DNA of 64,000 nucleotides. Source: Yoonia sp. I 8.24. GTDB taxonomy: Bacteria; Pseudomonadota; Alphaproteobacteria; Rhodobacterales; Rhodobacteraceae. Positions 1-8,241 of the stretch are shown here, in pieces. The stretch lies in the NCBI RefSeq assembly GCF_022096995.1, contig NZ_JACXGQ010000002.1:186001-250000 (forward strand), written 5' to 3'. Each line of letters begins with the position of its first letter. The first letter of the stretch is position 1. The translations under genes were made by a program, and so were the position numbers. The notes beneath the pieces were generated by a model that searched no databases, had not been told where the DNA came from, and was given only the letters and a program-made list of their open reading frames with translations.

Positions 1-2
1 TT

Positions 3-557
3 ATATTTACCGCACTCCTCGCCCTGAGCGCATCGCCTGCACTCGCCGCTGGCGGCGAATATGGTTTCTTTTCTTTAAGAAATACAGATTTCGTCGTTCT
101 CATCGCCTTTTTGATCTTGGTCGGCATCATGCTGTATCTCAAGGTTCCTAGCTCTGTCGGTGGCATGCTTGATAAGCGTGCGGTCGCGATTAAGTCCGAG
201 TTGGACGAAGCCAAAGCACTGCGCGAAGAAGCACAATCTTTGTTGGCCTCATATGAGCGCAAGCAAAAAGAAGTCGCCGAGCAAGCGGAACGCATCGTCG
301 CTTCTGCCAAGGACGAAGCGACCAATGCCGCCGCCGAAGCCAAGGCCGACATTGCAACGTCAATCACACGTCGTCTTGCAGCCGCTGAAGAGCAAATTGC
401 AAGCGCCCAGGCCGCAGCCATCAAAGACGTACGCGACCAAGCCGTTGTCGTCGCTGTTGCCGCGGCCAAGGACGTGATTGCCAAGCAGATGGACGCAAAA
501 TCTGCCGGCGCATTGATCGACGATTCAATCGCGACTGTCGCCGACAAGCTGCACTAA
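3..557 (+). CDS. atpF: F0F1 ATP synthase subunit b (5' partial)
   Basis: Peripheral-stalk b subunit of the membrane F0 sector of ATP synthase. The reading frame is open from base 3, so the true start lies before the window; an in-frame TTG at 111 is internal. The visible part begins with a hydrophobic stretch ending in Ala-rich residues, then GGEYGFFSLRNTDFVV, a membrane helix, and a long charged Ala/Glu/Lys coiled coil typical of b subunits. About 184 codons are present, so little is missing. It is probably the last gene of the atpB-E-X-F group, since a strong terminator follows. Confident family call. Confidence 0.93.
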   Translation: MFTALLALSASPALAAGGEYGFFSLRNTDFVVLIAFLILVGIMLYLKVPSSVGGMLDKRAVAIKSELDEAKALREEAQSLLASYERKQKEVAEQAERIVASAKDEATNAAAEAKADIATSITRRLAAAEEQIASAQAAAIKDVRDQAVVVAVAAAKDVIAKQMDAKSAGALIDDSIATVADKLH

Positions 558-580
558 GCGACATCACATAACTGATTGAA

Positions 581-613
581 AAGCCCGGGTGCCTGCCAGC
601 ATCCGGGCTTTTT
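581..613 (+). terminator. Rho-independent terminator after atpF
   Basis: Arms AAGCCCGG (581-588) and CCGGGCTT (603-610) enclose a short loop and run into a T tract. It lies 24 bases after the atpF stop and probably ends the ATP synthase F0 transcript. Confidence 0.85.
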
Positions 614-673
614 CGTTGACAGTCATGTGCGGCCCCGAAACAATTTGGCAATGCTGATCGCGGAAACAACACG

Positions 674-1408
674 ATGACAGGTCTTTATCGGGCGCTTTTA
701 GCGGTCGCCGCCTATTACGCTATCCTTGTTATTGCGACAGTGCTGCATTTTCGTATTGGTCAAGCACCGTCCGATACGGGCGCCGTTTTGATGGCGCTCC
801 TACCTGTGCAAATCGCGCTGTTTTTGCTCTGCGTGGTCGTGCTACGTTCGTTTGGTTGGCGCTCTGTTGGGTTTGGGCGGTTTCGTCCGGCCGGGGCGAT
901 CTGGCTGCTGCCATCGATTGCGGTGATGGCGCTGATGCTGGGCGCACTCTTGCCGCAACTAAGCGGGATCGCGATGCCGCCGCGGATGGTGCTGCTGTTA
1001 ATTGCAGTACCGCTGCTCATCGGAGTGACCGAAGAAATCATGTTTCGCGGTGTCCTGTTGCGTGCTGCAATGACGCGGTTACCCTTGTTTGGCGCGATGC
1101 TGCTGAGCGCTGTGCTCTTTGCGTTGATGCATGGGATAATTGGGATCGGCGGCCAACCGGTATTGATCACCCTTCAGCAAATGGGCTTTGCCTTTCTTGT
1201 AGGGATCTTCCTTGCTCCAATCGCGATTGCGTCAGGCACGTTGTGGGTTGTGATCATCTGGCATGGGGTCTGGGATATGTTGGTTTACGCCAGTCAAATG
1301 GCGGGGATTGTGCACCACTTTGCGTTAATCGGGATCATGATCCAGACTTTGGTTTCTGTATGGCTATGGGCGCGTTTGGTGCGTGCGGATCAGCGCGACA
1401 CTTCGTGA
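674..1408 (+). CDS. CPBP family intramembrane metalloprotease
   Basis: A 244-residue polytopic membrane protein of the CPBP (CAAX prenyl protease/Abi) family. The signature EExxxR is seen as EEIMFR at residues 120-125, followed by a FxxxH-type motif with His153 and a third motif WHGVWD around His197, which are the expected metal/catalytic residues. Seven or more hydrophobic segments are evident. The ATG at 674 follows a GGAAAC ribosome-binding site. Its end overlaps the convergent regulator gene by 19 bases. The substrate is unknown; bacterial members act in peptide maturation, immunity to bacteriocins or membrane-protein processing. Confidence 0.82.
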   Translation: MTGLYRALLAVAAYYAILVIATVLHFRIGQAPSDTGAVLMALLPVQIALFLLCVVVLRSFGWRSVGFGRFRPAGAIWLLPSIAVMALMLGALLPQLSGIAMPPRMVLLLIAVPLLIGVTEEIMFRGVLLRAAMTRLPLFGAMLLSAVLFALMHGIIGIGGQPVLITLQQMGFAFLVGIFLAPIAIASGTLWVVIIWHGVWDMLVYASQMAGIVHHFALIGIMIQTLVSVWLWARLVRADQRDTS

Positions 1409-2157
1409 TCAAGCCGCTTTTGCGCAAAGCTTTCATTGCGGTCCGATTTCTGTTGGTCAGAAAGCGACCCTTCGACATAATTCAAATGCGCCTCTACTGC
1501 GGTCCGCGCAGCCGCTGGATCGCGGGCCTGCAACGCGTCATTAATCGCGCGGTGCTGGTCCAGCAAAGTGTCGCGGGTGGTGCGTTGTTTGAACATGACA
1601 GAGCGGTTGTAGAACACGCCTTCGCGCAGCAACTCATACATCGACCGCATCATATGCAGCATAATGATATTATGGCTGGCCTCGATGATCGACAGGTGGA
1701 AATCCGCATCAAGATAAGCCTCATCCGCTGGATTCCGCTTTTCATGGGCGACTTCCATTTTTTTGAAAATGGTGTTGATCAAGGCAAGATCAGTGTCGCT
1801 GGCAAGACGGGCCGCACGTTCAGCGGCAAGCCCCTCCATGTCGCGGCGAAAAGAGATGTAGTCAAATACGGCCTCAACATGGGTGGAAAACAGTTTCACA
1901 AGCGCCGGGGCAAAAGCAGAGCCAAGCACATCGGCGACATAGACGCCGGCACCGGCCTTAGACGTCAGCAGGCCACGAGACTGAAGATCGGCCAAGGCTT
2001 CACGCAGAGAAGGGCGGGACACGCCCATGCGGTCGCTCAATTCGCGTTCAGACGGTAACCGTTCACCGGGGCGCAAGATGCCACGCAGGATCAACCCCTC
2101 GATTTGGCGAATGACGCCATGCGATAGTTTTTCTTGTTGTACCGGTTCGAATGGCAT
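1390..2157 (-). CDS. FadR/GntR-family transcriptional regulator (FCD domain)
   Basis: A 255-residue one-component regulator. The N-terminal winged helix carries the GntR signature (GERLPSERELSDRMGVSR), and the all-helical C-terminal part with spaced Asp/His residues fits the FCD ligand domain of the FadR subfamily (PdhR, LldR, GlcC, LutR). The start at 2157 (MPFEPVQQ) is chosen because it sits after CAGGGG; the frame is open further upstream but without conserved sequence. A 21-base inverted repeat lies 20 bases before the start and suggests autoregulation. The same half-sites occur in the glcD promoter, so a role as the glycolate/2-hydroxyacid regulator is inferred, not shown. Confidence 0.85.
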   Translation of the reverse strand: MPFEPVQQEKLSHGVIRQIEGLILRGILRPGERLPSERELSDRMGVSRPSLREALADLQSRGLLTSKAGAGVYVADVLGSAFAPALVKLFSTHVEAVFDYISFRRDMEGLAAERAARLASDTDLALINTIFKKMEVAHEKRNPADEAYLDADFHLSIIEASHNIIMLHMMRSMYELLREGVFYNRSVMFKQRTTRDTLLDQHRAINDALQARDPAAARTAVEAHLNYVEGSLSDQQKSDRNESFAQKRLDHEVSR

Positions 2158-2176
2158 TGGCGCGGCCCCTGATGAA

Positions 2177-2197
2177 TTGGTCAATTTATATGACCGG
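2177..2197 (-). promoter_or_regulatory. Candidate operator of the FadR-type regulator
   Basis: Imperfect inverted repeat TTGGTCA-N7-TGACCGG, 5 of 7 arm positions paired, located 20 bases upstream of the regulator start. TNGT...ACNA half-sites are typical for FadR-subfamily proteins, although the 7-base spacer between 7-base arms is wider than in E. coli PdhR or FadR sites. The copy at 56971-56991 has the same 7-7-7 layout. Confidence 0.55.
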
Positions 2198-2215
2198 CCG
2201 GGCGATTTCACAACG

Positions 2216-2244
2216 AAAAAGGGGCCGCAACGATGCGACCCCTT
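2216..2244 (-). terminator. Rho-independent terminator after the OmpA-like gene
   Basis: An 11-base stem (2219-2229 with 2234-2244, one G-U pair) with a 4-base loop runs into a U tract on the minus strand. It separates the OmpA-like lipoprotein from the regulator downstream. Confidence 0.8.
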
Positions 2245-2267
2245 TTCCAATTGCGATGAACGCGCGC

Positions 2268-2924
2268 TTAGCTTGGCGTGATAATGATCTCAACGCGGCG
2301 GTTCGCTGCGCGGCCAGTTGCGTTCAGGTTTGACGCGATTGGCTGATCTTCACCCGCACCAATAGCGCGAATACGTGACGATGATACACCGCCGCTGCGC
2401 AAGACTGCGGCAACCGCTTGGGCGCGGCGTTGTGACAGGCCGAAGTTATAGCTTGCGTCACCCGTGTTATCGGTGTGACCGACCACGTTCACTGTTGTAT
2501 CAGGGTAGTTGTTCAGCGATTGCGCGACAATGCGCAGGTCGTTTTGTGACGCGCCAGATACTGCGGTGCTGTCGGTCGCGAACAAGATGTCTTGGGACAG
2601 GGTTACGATCAAATTATCGCCCTGACGTGTAACGCCAACACCGTTGCCAAGGCTCGCACGGAGCTCTTCTGCTTGGCGGTCCATGTTGTTGCCAATAGCT
2701 GCGCCAATGCCGGCGCCAGCCGCTGCAGTCAAAAGGGCAGCGCGGTTGCGATCCGCGTTAGAGCGGTCACGGTTGGTCAATAGGCCAGCCGCAGCACCCG
2801 CAGCAGCACCGATCAACGCGCCTTGCTGGGCGTTTTGGTTGCCATTGGGTGCGGTGCCGTCACACGCGGTGACAAACATCAAAGCCGAAGCCGCGATCGC
2901 AAGAGGAAGTTTTGAAATAATCAT
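2268..2924 (-). CDS. OmpA-family outer-membrane lipoprotein with glycine zipper
   Basis: A 218-residue envelope protein. The first 21 residues form a lipoprotein signal peptide ending in the lipobox LMFVTAC, followed by a Gly/Ala-rich zipper segment and a C-terminal OmpA/MotB peptidoglycan-binding domain with NVVGHTDNTGDASYN and LSQRRAQAV. Such proteins tether the outer membrane to peptidoglycan (Pal/YiaD type). The start at 2924 is preferred because GGAAAAC lies at suitable spacing; 2939 is a possible longer start without a ribosome-binding site. It is monocistronic, with its own terminator. Confidence 0.88.
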   Translation of the reverse strand: MIISKLPLAIAASALMFVTACDGTAPNGNQNAQQGALIGAAAGAAAGLLTNRDRSNADRNRAALLTAAAGAGIGAAIGNNMDRQAEELRASLGNGVGVTRQGDNLIVTLSQDILFATDSTAVSGASQNDLRIVAQSLNNYPDTTVNVVGHTDNTGDASYNFGLSQRRAQAVAAVLRSGGVSSSRIRAIGAGEDQPIASNLNATGRAANRRVEIIITPS

Positions 2925-3260
2925 CGTTTTGTTTTCCATTCGATATGGGTGCGCAAATTGCGCGTTCTGGATAGCCCAGCTTATGCGGTGATTGCCAGTG
3001 TTATCCAATAGCGGTGGCCTATTCGGACAGGTTCCGCCTGTTTTGGAGAGGAGTTGAGTTGACGAATTTTAGAAACGCATTTGGAATCGCGTTGCGGTAG
3101 ACCATGTTTTCTTAGGCAAAGCTACGGCTCAAAACCAGACTTTCGAGAAGAATGCAGCGAATGACGGATTCGAGCCCAGAGTGCTTGTGCTTGCAGCCGC
3201 AGCAAATGGACGTGTATACCACTTCTGTAATTGATCGACAGCTCTAGTAAGCCGCCTCTT
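2925..3260. other. AT-rich intergenic stretch
   Basis: It holds the promoter region of the OmpA-like gene on the minus strand and then about 250 bases in which I see no supported gene, RNA or repeat. Base composition is more AT-rich than the flanks and continues into the orphan ORF downstream. Confidence 0.4.
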
Positions 3261-3779
3261 ATGAACAACGAAGCTTCAATATCTTCCTATGTAGCGAGGG
3301 TCGCGTCTCTTGGCGGCTTCTTGGATGGCATCAGTTACCTAAATCAGGATCGACGCTCCGACTTCGCAGAAGCGTTTGTCCTAAACGCGCCATATGACCA
3401 CGATGTTCCAGACGTCATTCAAACTAGCTTCTCGCACTTGGCGGGAATGACCGTGAGACCTGACAGTAATTTTCGGGAGACAATGGGGCAACTAGAACAA
3501 GACCTTAAGTCGCTCTTGTTGGTCGATCCTTTTGTTGGTGATGAGCAGATCGCGGAAAATATGCGGTCATATTTGGCGTTCAAAATCATGGATCGCCTAG
3601 ACGATATCATTAACGATTGGGCACAATTGGACGAGGACTCAACTCTTTTGAATTACGCGCCGCCGAAGCGATTTATCGGAAGGCACGATGACATTCTCGG
3701 CCAAATGATCTTCTATTTGCTGCGCTCCGAGCAGGTCACTTTCGTCTTATACTTCTGTAGTTCCACGGAACGCTTTTGA
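3261..3779 (+). CDS. Hypothetical protein, AT-rich orphan
   Basis: An open frame giving 172 residues from the ATG at 3261 (a TTG at 3231 would add ten). I do not recognise a family. The protein is acidic and probably mostly helical, with FRETMGQLEQDLKSLLLVDPF and YLAFKIMDRLDDIINDW stretches, no signal peptide and no clear membrane segment. No good ribosome-binding site is visible. Codon usage and AT content differ from the neighbours, which suggests acquired DNA or a decaying gene. It stands alone between convergent and unrelated genes. Coding status is uncertain. Confidence 0.42.
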   Translation: MNNEASISSYVARVASLGGFLDGISYLNQDRRSDFAEAFVLNAPYDHDVPDVIQTSFSHLAGMTVRPDSNFRETMGQLEQDLKSLLLVDPFVGDEQIAENMRSYLAFKIMDRLDDIINDWAQLDEDSTLLNYAPPKRFIGRHDDILGQMIFYLLRSEQVTFVLYFCSSTERF

Positions 3780-3892
3780 GCAAGTACCTTTGATTGCGAA
3801 CGGCAGTTTTGTCCGCATAGCGGACCTTCGTTTGTTAATCGCCTCGCGTCGCATAGGTGTTTGCCGAAACGCTGAAGATCCAATTAACCATT

Positions 3893-4732
3893 TTAGAAAT
3901 CAACATCCGCCCGCGCTGATTCCCACGCGAGGATCGCGCGTTTTACCGGGAGGCCCCAGTGATATCCGCCAAGTGCGCCGGATTTGCGCAATGCGCGGTG
4001 GCAGGGGATCAGCAGGCTGACAGGGTTGCGCCCAACGGCTGTGCCGACGGCGCGCACCGCTTTGGGGTTGCCGATAGATTGCGCGATTTCGGAATAGGTG
4101 GTGACATGGCCTGTTGGGATGCGCAGCAGGGCTTCCCATACTTTCAACTGAAACGGGGCACCGATCATATGCAGTTGGGTTTCGCCTGTCATGCCAAGCG
4201 CGGCAGTGGCCCAAGTGCGCAGGGCGTCTGCATTTTCTAAAAACCTCGCGTTCGGCCAGCGTGATACCATATCCTTCATCGCAGCGTCGGGTCCTGTTTC
4301 GCCAGCAAAAGCCAGCCCACATATCCCGCGATCTGTTCCCATCACCAAAGCAGGCCCAAAGAGGCTGTCAAACCAGCCCCAATAGATCATGAGACCTGCA
4401 CCGCCTTGCGCGTAATCGCCGGGGCTCATGGCTTCCCATCGGACAAACAGATCATGCAAACGCCCGCTGCCTGACAGCCCGACCGAATGCGCGGTATCAA
4501 GCATGGTGAACCGGTCGCGTAGCAAAGTTTTTGCGTGGCCAAGCGTCAAATATTGCTGGTAGCGTTTGGGTGATACCCCCACCCATGTCGAAAACAGGCG
4601 TTGAAAATGCGCGGGGCTCATTTGCATTTCGGCCGCGAGTTCTGCGAGGCTTAGCTGCGTGTCACCAGCGGCGTCGATTGCATCAATCGCGCGGCGCATG
4701 ACCTGATAGTGGTAGGGTTCGTTGTATTCCAT
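3893..4732 (-). CDS. AraC-type HTH / O6-methylguanine-DNA methyltransferase fusion (Ada-like)
   Basis: A 279-residue DNA-repair regulator. Residues 1-110 form an AraC-type helix-turn-helix module (SLAELAAEMQMSPAHFQRLFS). The C-terminal part is the alkylguanine transferase domain with the acceptor Cys244 in PCHR (243-246) and the preceding VWEALLRIPTGHVTTYSEIA DNA-binding region. The N-terminal zinc/methylphosphotriester domain of E. coli Ada is absent, which is a common shortened form. The start at 4732 fits the domain start; a longer frame to 4828 would overlap nth. It is divergent from nth, so two DNA-repair genes share the intergenic space. Confidence 0.9.
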   Translation of the reverse strand: MEYNEPYHYQVMRRAIDAIDAAGDTQLSLAELAAEMQMSPAHFQRLFSTWVGVSPKRYQQYLTLGHAKTLLRDRFTMLDTAHSVGLSGSGRLHDLFVRWEAMSPGDYAQGGAGLMIYWGWFDSLFGPALVMGTDRGICGLAFAGETGPDAAMKDMVSRWPNARFLENADALRTWATAALGMTGETQLHMIGAPFQLKVWEALLRIPTGHVTTYSEIAQSIGNPKAVRAVGTAVGRNPVSLLIPCHRALRKSGALGGYHWGLPVKRAILAWESARADVDF

Positions 4733-4826
4733 GCTTGTTAATCTAGGGAGGATACCCGCCGAACGCGACCCGAATATTGCGCATCTGCGCCTTGCCCCTC
4801 TGGGCGCGGCAAGGCATACCCGAGCC

Positions 4827-5471
4827 ATGGTTAAACAGCTAGATTATCACACGATCCGCGAGATTTTTACGCGCTTTCATACGGCCGAACCCGAACCCGA
4901 GGGCGAGCTTGAGCACGTGAACGTCTATACGTTGGTGGTTGCCGTGGCGCTTTCGGCGCAGGCCACAGATGTTGGGGTCAATAAGGCGACGCGCGAACTG
5001 TTCAAAATTGCGGATACGCCACAAAAGATGCTTGATCTTGGACTGGACGGCGTGACTGAGCACATCAAAACCATCGGGCTGTTTCGTCAAAAGGCGAAAA
5101 ACGTCATTAAGATGAGCCAAATTCTGGTCGATGATTTCGGCGGCGTGGTGCCCAATTCGCGCGCTGCCTTGCAATCATTGCCAGGTGTTGGCCGCAAAAC
5201 GGCTAATGTTGTTTTAAATATGTGGTGGCATCAACCCGCACAGGCGGTTGACACGCATATCTTTCGCTTTGGAAACCGGAGTGGTGTGGCTGTTGGCAAA
5301 GATGTCGATGCGGTTGAACGCGCGATTGAGGATCATATCCCCGCTGACTTCCAGCAGCATGCGCACCACTGGATGATTCTTCACGGGCGCTATACATGCG
5401 TCGCCAGAAAACCCAAATGCGCGGCCTGTTTGATCCGTGATCTCTGTTTATTCGAGGATAAAAACCTATGA
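4827..5471 (+). CDS. nth: Endonuclease III
   Basis: A base-excision-repair DNA glycosylase/AP lyase for oxidised pyrimidines. In the 214-residue product the helix-hairpin-helix LPGVGRKTA holds catalytic Lys124, and VDTHIFR holds Asp142. The 4Fe-4S loop C-x6-C-x2-C-x5-C is complete (Cys191, 198, 201, 207). The start at 4827 (MVKQLDYHT) matches the family length; upstream codons in the same frame overlap the divergent Ada-like gene and are not conserved. Its stop overlaps the next start in an ATGA, so the kinase gene is translationally coupled. Confidence 0.95.
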   Translation: MVKQLDYHTIREIFTRFHTAEPEPEGELEHVNVYTLVVAVALSAQATDVGVNKATRELFKIADTPQKMLDLGLDGVTEHIKTIGLFRQKAKNVIKMSQILVDDFGGVVPNSRAALQSLPGVGRKTANVVLNMWWHQPAQAVDTHIFRFGNRSGVAVGKDVDAVERAIEDHIPADFQQHAHHWMILHGRYTCVARKPKCAACLIRDLCLFEDKNL

Positions 5472-6460
5472 AAAAGTTTCAAGTTGTCGGCATCGGCAAT
5501 GCAATGGTCGATGTCTTGGCCCGTGCCGAAGACGCGTTTCTTGAAGAGGCGGGGATCGGTAAAGGCATCATGCAATTGATCGATATGGACCGGGCTGTGT
5601 CGCTTTACGCGCAGGTCGGTCCCGCCAAAGAAATCAGCGGCGGATCAGCGGCGAACACCATCGCGGGGATTGCCCACTTGGGCGGGCGGACGGCCTATGT
5701 TGGCAAAGTCAAAGACGACCAATTGGGTGCCATTTTTGCACATGATTTGCGCGCGCAGGGCGCCGTGTATGAAACGACCTTGGCCCCAAAAACTGAAGAT
5801 GCCGAAACAGGCCGCTGCATTGTGATCGTCACGCCCGATGGTGAACGGTCAATGAACACCTATCTCGGGGTCACTGAATTCTTGTCGCCAGACGACATTG
5901 ATGTTGCCCAAATGGCCGAAGCCGAATGGATTTATCTGGAAGGGTACCGTTTTGACGGACCAGATAGCCATGCGGCCTTTGCCAAGGCGATTGACGCCTG
6001 CAAAGGGGCAGGGGGCAAAGTATCGATCACCCTGTCCGACCCGTTCTGTATTGATCGTCACCGCGATGCGTTTCGTGCCATGATCAAGGATCATGTGGAT
6101 CTGCTGTTCTGTAACCGCGCGGAAATGCTTTCCATGTATCAAACCGATGATTTTGATGCGGCCTTGGATAAAGCCGCGGCCGAGGTCGCAATTGTCGCCT
6201 GTACGGATAGCGAAAATGGTGTGCATGTCTTGGCGGATGGGCAGCGTTGGCAAGTGCCGGCTGTTCCCACGCAGATCGTTGATGCCACGGGCGCAGGCGA
6301 TTTGTTTGCAGGTGCGTTCCTTTGGGGGCTGACAAACGGTTACGACCTAGAGACCTGCGGTAAGATGGGCAACGTCGCCGCGTCCGAAGTCATCAGCCAC
6401 ATCGGCGCGCGGCCCGAAGCAGACTTGAGCGCGCTGTTTTCTGATCACGGGCTAATCTAA
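5468..6460 (+). CDS. PfkB-family sugar/adenosine kinase
   Basis: A 330-residue cytosolic kinase of the ribokinase/PfkB superfamily. The N-terminal motif SGGSAANTIAGIAHLGG and the C-terminal anion-hole and catalytic motif DATGAGD are intact. Alphaproteobacterial members of this shape are usually annotated adenosine kinase, which would make it a nucleoside-salvage enzyme, but the substrate cannot be read from sequence alone. It overlaps nth by four bases and is followed by a terminator, so the two form an operon. Confidence 0.9.
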   Translation: MKKFQVVGIGNAMVDVLARAEDAFLEEAGIGKGIMQLIDMDRAVSLYAQVGPAKEISGGSAANTIAGIAHLGGRTAYVGKVKDDQLGAIFAHDLRAQGAVYETTLAPKTEDAETGRCIVIVTPDGERSMNTYLGVTEFLSPDDIDVAQMAEAEWIYLEGYRFDGPDSHAAFAKAIDACKGAGGKVSITLSDPFCIDRHRDAFRAMIKDHVDLLFCNRAEMLSMYQTDDFDAALDKAAAEVAIVACTDSENGVHVLADGQRWQVPAVPTQIVDATGAGDLFAGAFLWGLTNGYDLETCGKMGNVAASEVISHIGARPEADLSALFSDHGLI

Positions 6461-6485
6461 AGCCGCCATACGAAACCGATTTAGG

Positions 6486-6516
6486 GCCGGGTGCAGCGAT
6501 GCGTCCGGCTTTTTTT
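6486..6516 (+). terminator. Terminator after the PfkB kinase
   Basis: A stem of GCCGGGTGCA with TGCGTCCGGC (wobble pairs included) precedes seven T residues. It ends the nth-kinase operon and insulates the imelysin promoter. Confidence 0.8.
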
Positions 6517-6530
6517 GTCAGTTTTCTTAT

Positions 6531-6549
6531 TCCGAGTAAAAAACTCGGA
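6531..6549 (+). promoter_or_regulatory. Inverted repeat in the imelysin promoter, likely iron-responsive operator
   Basis: A perfect 7-base inverted repeat TCCGAGT-N5-ACTCGGA directly abuts a TTGACA -35-like hexamer at 6550-6555. The gene behind it is an iron-regulated imelysin. A related ATTCCGAG core precedes the di-haem gene at 9315. It may be the Rhodobacterales Iron-Rhodo-box assigned to IscR, but I cannot confirm that consensus here. Confidence 0.5.
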
Positions 6550-6646
6550 TTGACATTGTTGATTGAATTGCTCAGGTAAGACGTACCACTCACGCCAGCG
6601 CCACGCAGGCAAGCAAACTGATCTACCGACCCAGAGGAAATCTCAC

Positions 6647-7909
6647 ATGACCCGCAACTATCTTCTTTCAACGGCGCTTGGCCTGTGCATCGCGACCCCG
6701 GCATTGGCTGTAGAAAAGGCTGATGTGTTGAACACATATGCCGATATCGCAGCGGCAGGCTACGACGATTCACGCATCACGGCAGTTGCATTGCAAGCCG
6801 CTGTGGACGCTTTGATCGCTGATCCATCCGCAGAGGCGCTTCAGGCTGCAAAATCGGCTTGGCTTGCGGCACGTGTGCCTTACCAACAAACCGAAGTTTT
6901 CCGTTTCGGCAACGCGATTGTTGACGATTGGGAAGGCAAAGTGAACGCTTGGCCGCTCGACGAGGGCCTAATCGACTATGTTGACCTGTCCTATGGTGGC
7001 GCGACTGACGAAAACCACTTTGCGGCTTTGAACGTTGTCGCAAGCCCAGCATTCACATTGTCCGGTACAGACGTCGACGCGGCTGCGATCACGCCCGCGC
7101 TTTTGGCTGAGACCCTGCATGAAGCAGATGGCGTCGAATCAAACGTGGCAACTGGTTATCACGCGATTGAATTCCTGCTGTGGGGCCAAGATCTGAACGG
7201 CCACGCTGCTGGCGCGGGCAACCGTCCTTGGACAGACTACGCTGCTGGCGAAGACTGCACCAATGGCAACTGTGACCGTCGCGCGGAGTACCTGAAAGCG
7301 GCAACTGATTTGCTGGTGTCTGATCTAGAATGGATGACCGCACAATGGGTCGACGGCGGCGCTGCACGTGCAGAACTGACAGAGACAGACGCCACAGGTA
7401 TCTCTGCGATCCTGACCGGCATGGGGTCGTTGTCTTACGGTGAAACAGCTGGCGAACGTATGCGTCTTGGCCTGATGCTGAACGACCCAGAAGAAGAGCA
7501 TGATTGTTTCTCTGACAACACGCACAACAGCCATTACTACGATGGTTTGGGCATCCAAAACGTCTATTTGGGTGAATATATCCGCGTTGACGGCACATTG
7601 GTTTCTGGCCCATCACTGTCTGACTTGGTCGCAGAAACAGACGCTGCATTGGACACTGAAGTGCAAACAAAACTGTCTGCAACTATGTTGGGACTTGGCC
7701 GGATCAAATCGGCTGCCGAAGCTGGCTTTGCATACGACCAAATGCTGGAACGCGGCAACGCAGCCGGTGAAGAACTTGTTATGGGTGGCGTCAACGGTCT
7801 GATCGACCAAACACGGTCGTTTGAACGTGTGGTTGCTGCACTTGGCGTTGATCAAATCGAATTTGAAGGTTCTGACAGCCTCGATTCACCAGAAGCTGTT
7901 TTCGAATAG
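6647..7909 (+). CDS. Imelysin/IrpA-family periplasmic iron-regulated protein
   Basis: A 420-residue secreted protein with a signal peptide cut after about residue 21 (TPALA). The imelysin fold (peptidase M75 family, no proven protease activity) is marked by the GxHxxE motif GYHAIE at residues 170-175 and by the NAWPLDEGLIDYVD and EFLLWGQD segments. Known members sit in the outer envelope or periplasm and take part in iron or haem acquisition. The ATG at 6647 follows AGAGGAAA. It has its own promoter with an inverted repeat and a terminator, and begins an iron block extending to 12.9 kb. Confidence 0.9.
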   Translation: MTRNYLLSTALGLCIATPALAVEKADVLNTYADIAAAGYDDSRITAVALQAAVDALIADPSAEALQAAKSAWLAARVPYQQTEVFRFGNAIVDDWEGKVNAWPLDEGLIDYVDLSYGGATDENHFAALNVVASPAFTLSGTDVDAAAITPALLAETLHEADGVESNVATGYHAIEFLLWGQDLNGHAAGAGNRPWTDYAAGEDCTNGNCDRRAEYLKAATDLLVSDLEWMTAQWVDGGAARAELTETDATGISAILTGMGSLSYGETAGERMRLGLMLNDPEEEHDCFSDNTHNSHYYDGLGIQNVYLGEYIRVDGTLVSGPSLSDLVAETDAALDTEVQTKLSATMLGLGRIKSAAEAGFAYDQMLERGNAAGEELVMGGVNGLIDQTRSFERVVAALGVDQIEFEGSDSLDSPEAVFE

Positions 7910-7936
7910 AAGCGCTGTTTAAATCAGATTAGTCTG

Positions 7937-7971
7937 GGGCGGTACTCTGCAAGGGGTGCCGCCCTATTTTT
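7937..7971 (+). terminator. Terminator after the first imelysin gene
   Basis: Stem GGGCGGTAC with GTGCCGCCC (one mismatch), then TATTTTT. It overlaps the leader of the DUF1289 gene, whose CGGAG ribosome-binding site follows at once. Confidence 0.7.
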
Positions 7972-7981
7972 CGGAGCCAAC

Positions 7982-8221
7982 ATGCCAAAGACACCAAGCC
8001 CCTGTATCGATGTGTGTAAGTTCAAACGCGAAGGGCACTGTATTGGTTGTTCCATGACCAAATCACAAAAATCTATCTTTAAAGGGCTCAAAAAAGACAG
8101 CAGGCGGGCCGGGTTCGTGACGATGCTGATGACGCAGCAAGACGCCATGGGTAAGTATGACGGATGGCGGATTGCCTATGCAAAAAAGTGCAAGAAAAAA
8201 GGCGCAAAAGCGCCCTTTTAA
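7982..8221 (+). CDS. DUF1289 small cysteine-rich protein
   Basis: A 79-residue protein with the DUF1289 signature: SPCIDVCKF near the N-terminus followed by GHCIGC, giving four closely spaced cysteines likely to hold a metal or iron-sulfur centre. The rest is basic. Function is not established for the family. CGGAG lies just before the ATG. The 3' end forms part of a terminator hairpin shared with the convergent dps gene. Confidence 0.85.
   Translation: MPKTPSPCIDVCKFKREGHCIGCSMTKSQKSIFKGLKKDSRRAGFVTMLMTQQDAMGKYDGWRIAYAKKCKKKGAKAPF
8195..8219. terminator. Probable bidirectional terminator between DUF1289 and dps
   Basis: A-tract, GGCGC-AAAA-GCGCC stem, then C and T-tract. It overlaps the last DUF1289 codons and lies 23 bases beyond the dps stop on the other strand, so it can serve both convergent genes. 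Confidence 0.7.
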
Positions 8222-8241
8222 ATCAGATTTTTTGGTGATGG

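Noticed and set aside
856..2058. 400-codon open frame on the plus strand
   Set aside because: It runs across the protease and antisense to the FadR-type regulator, with no family signal; both overlapped genes are well supported.
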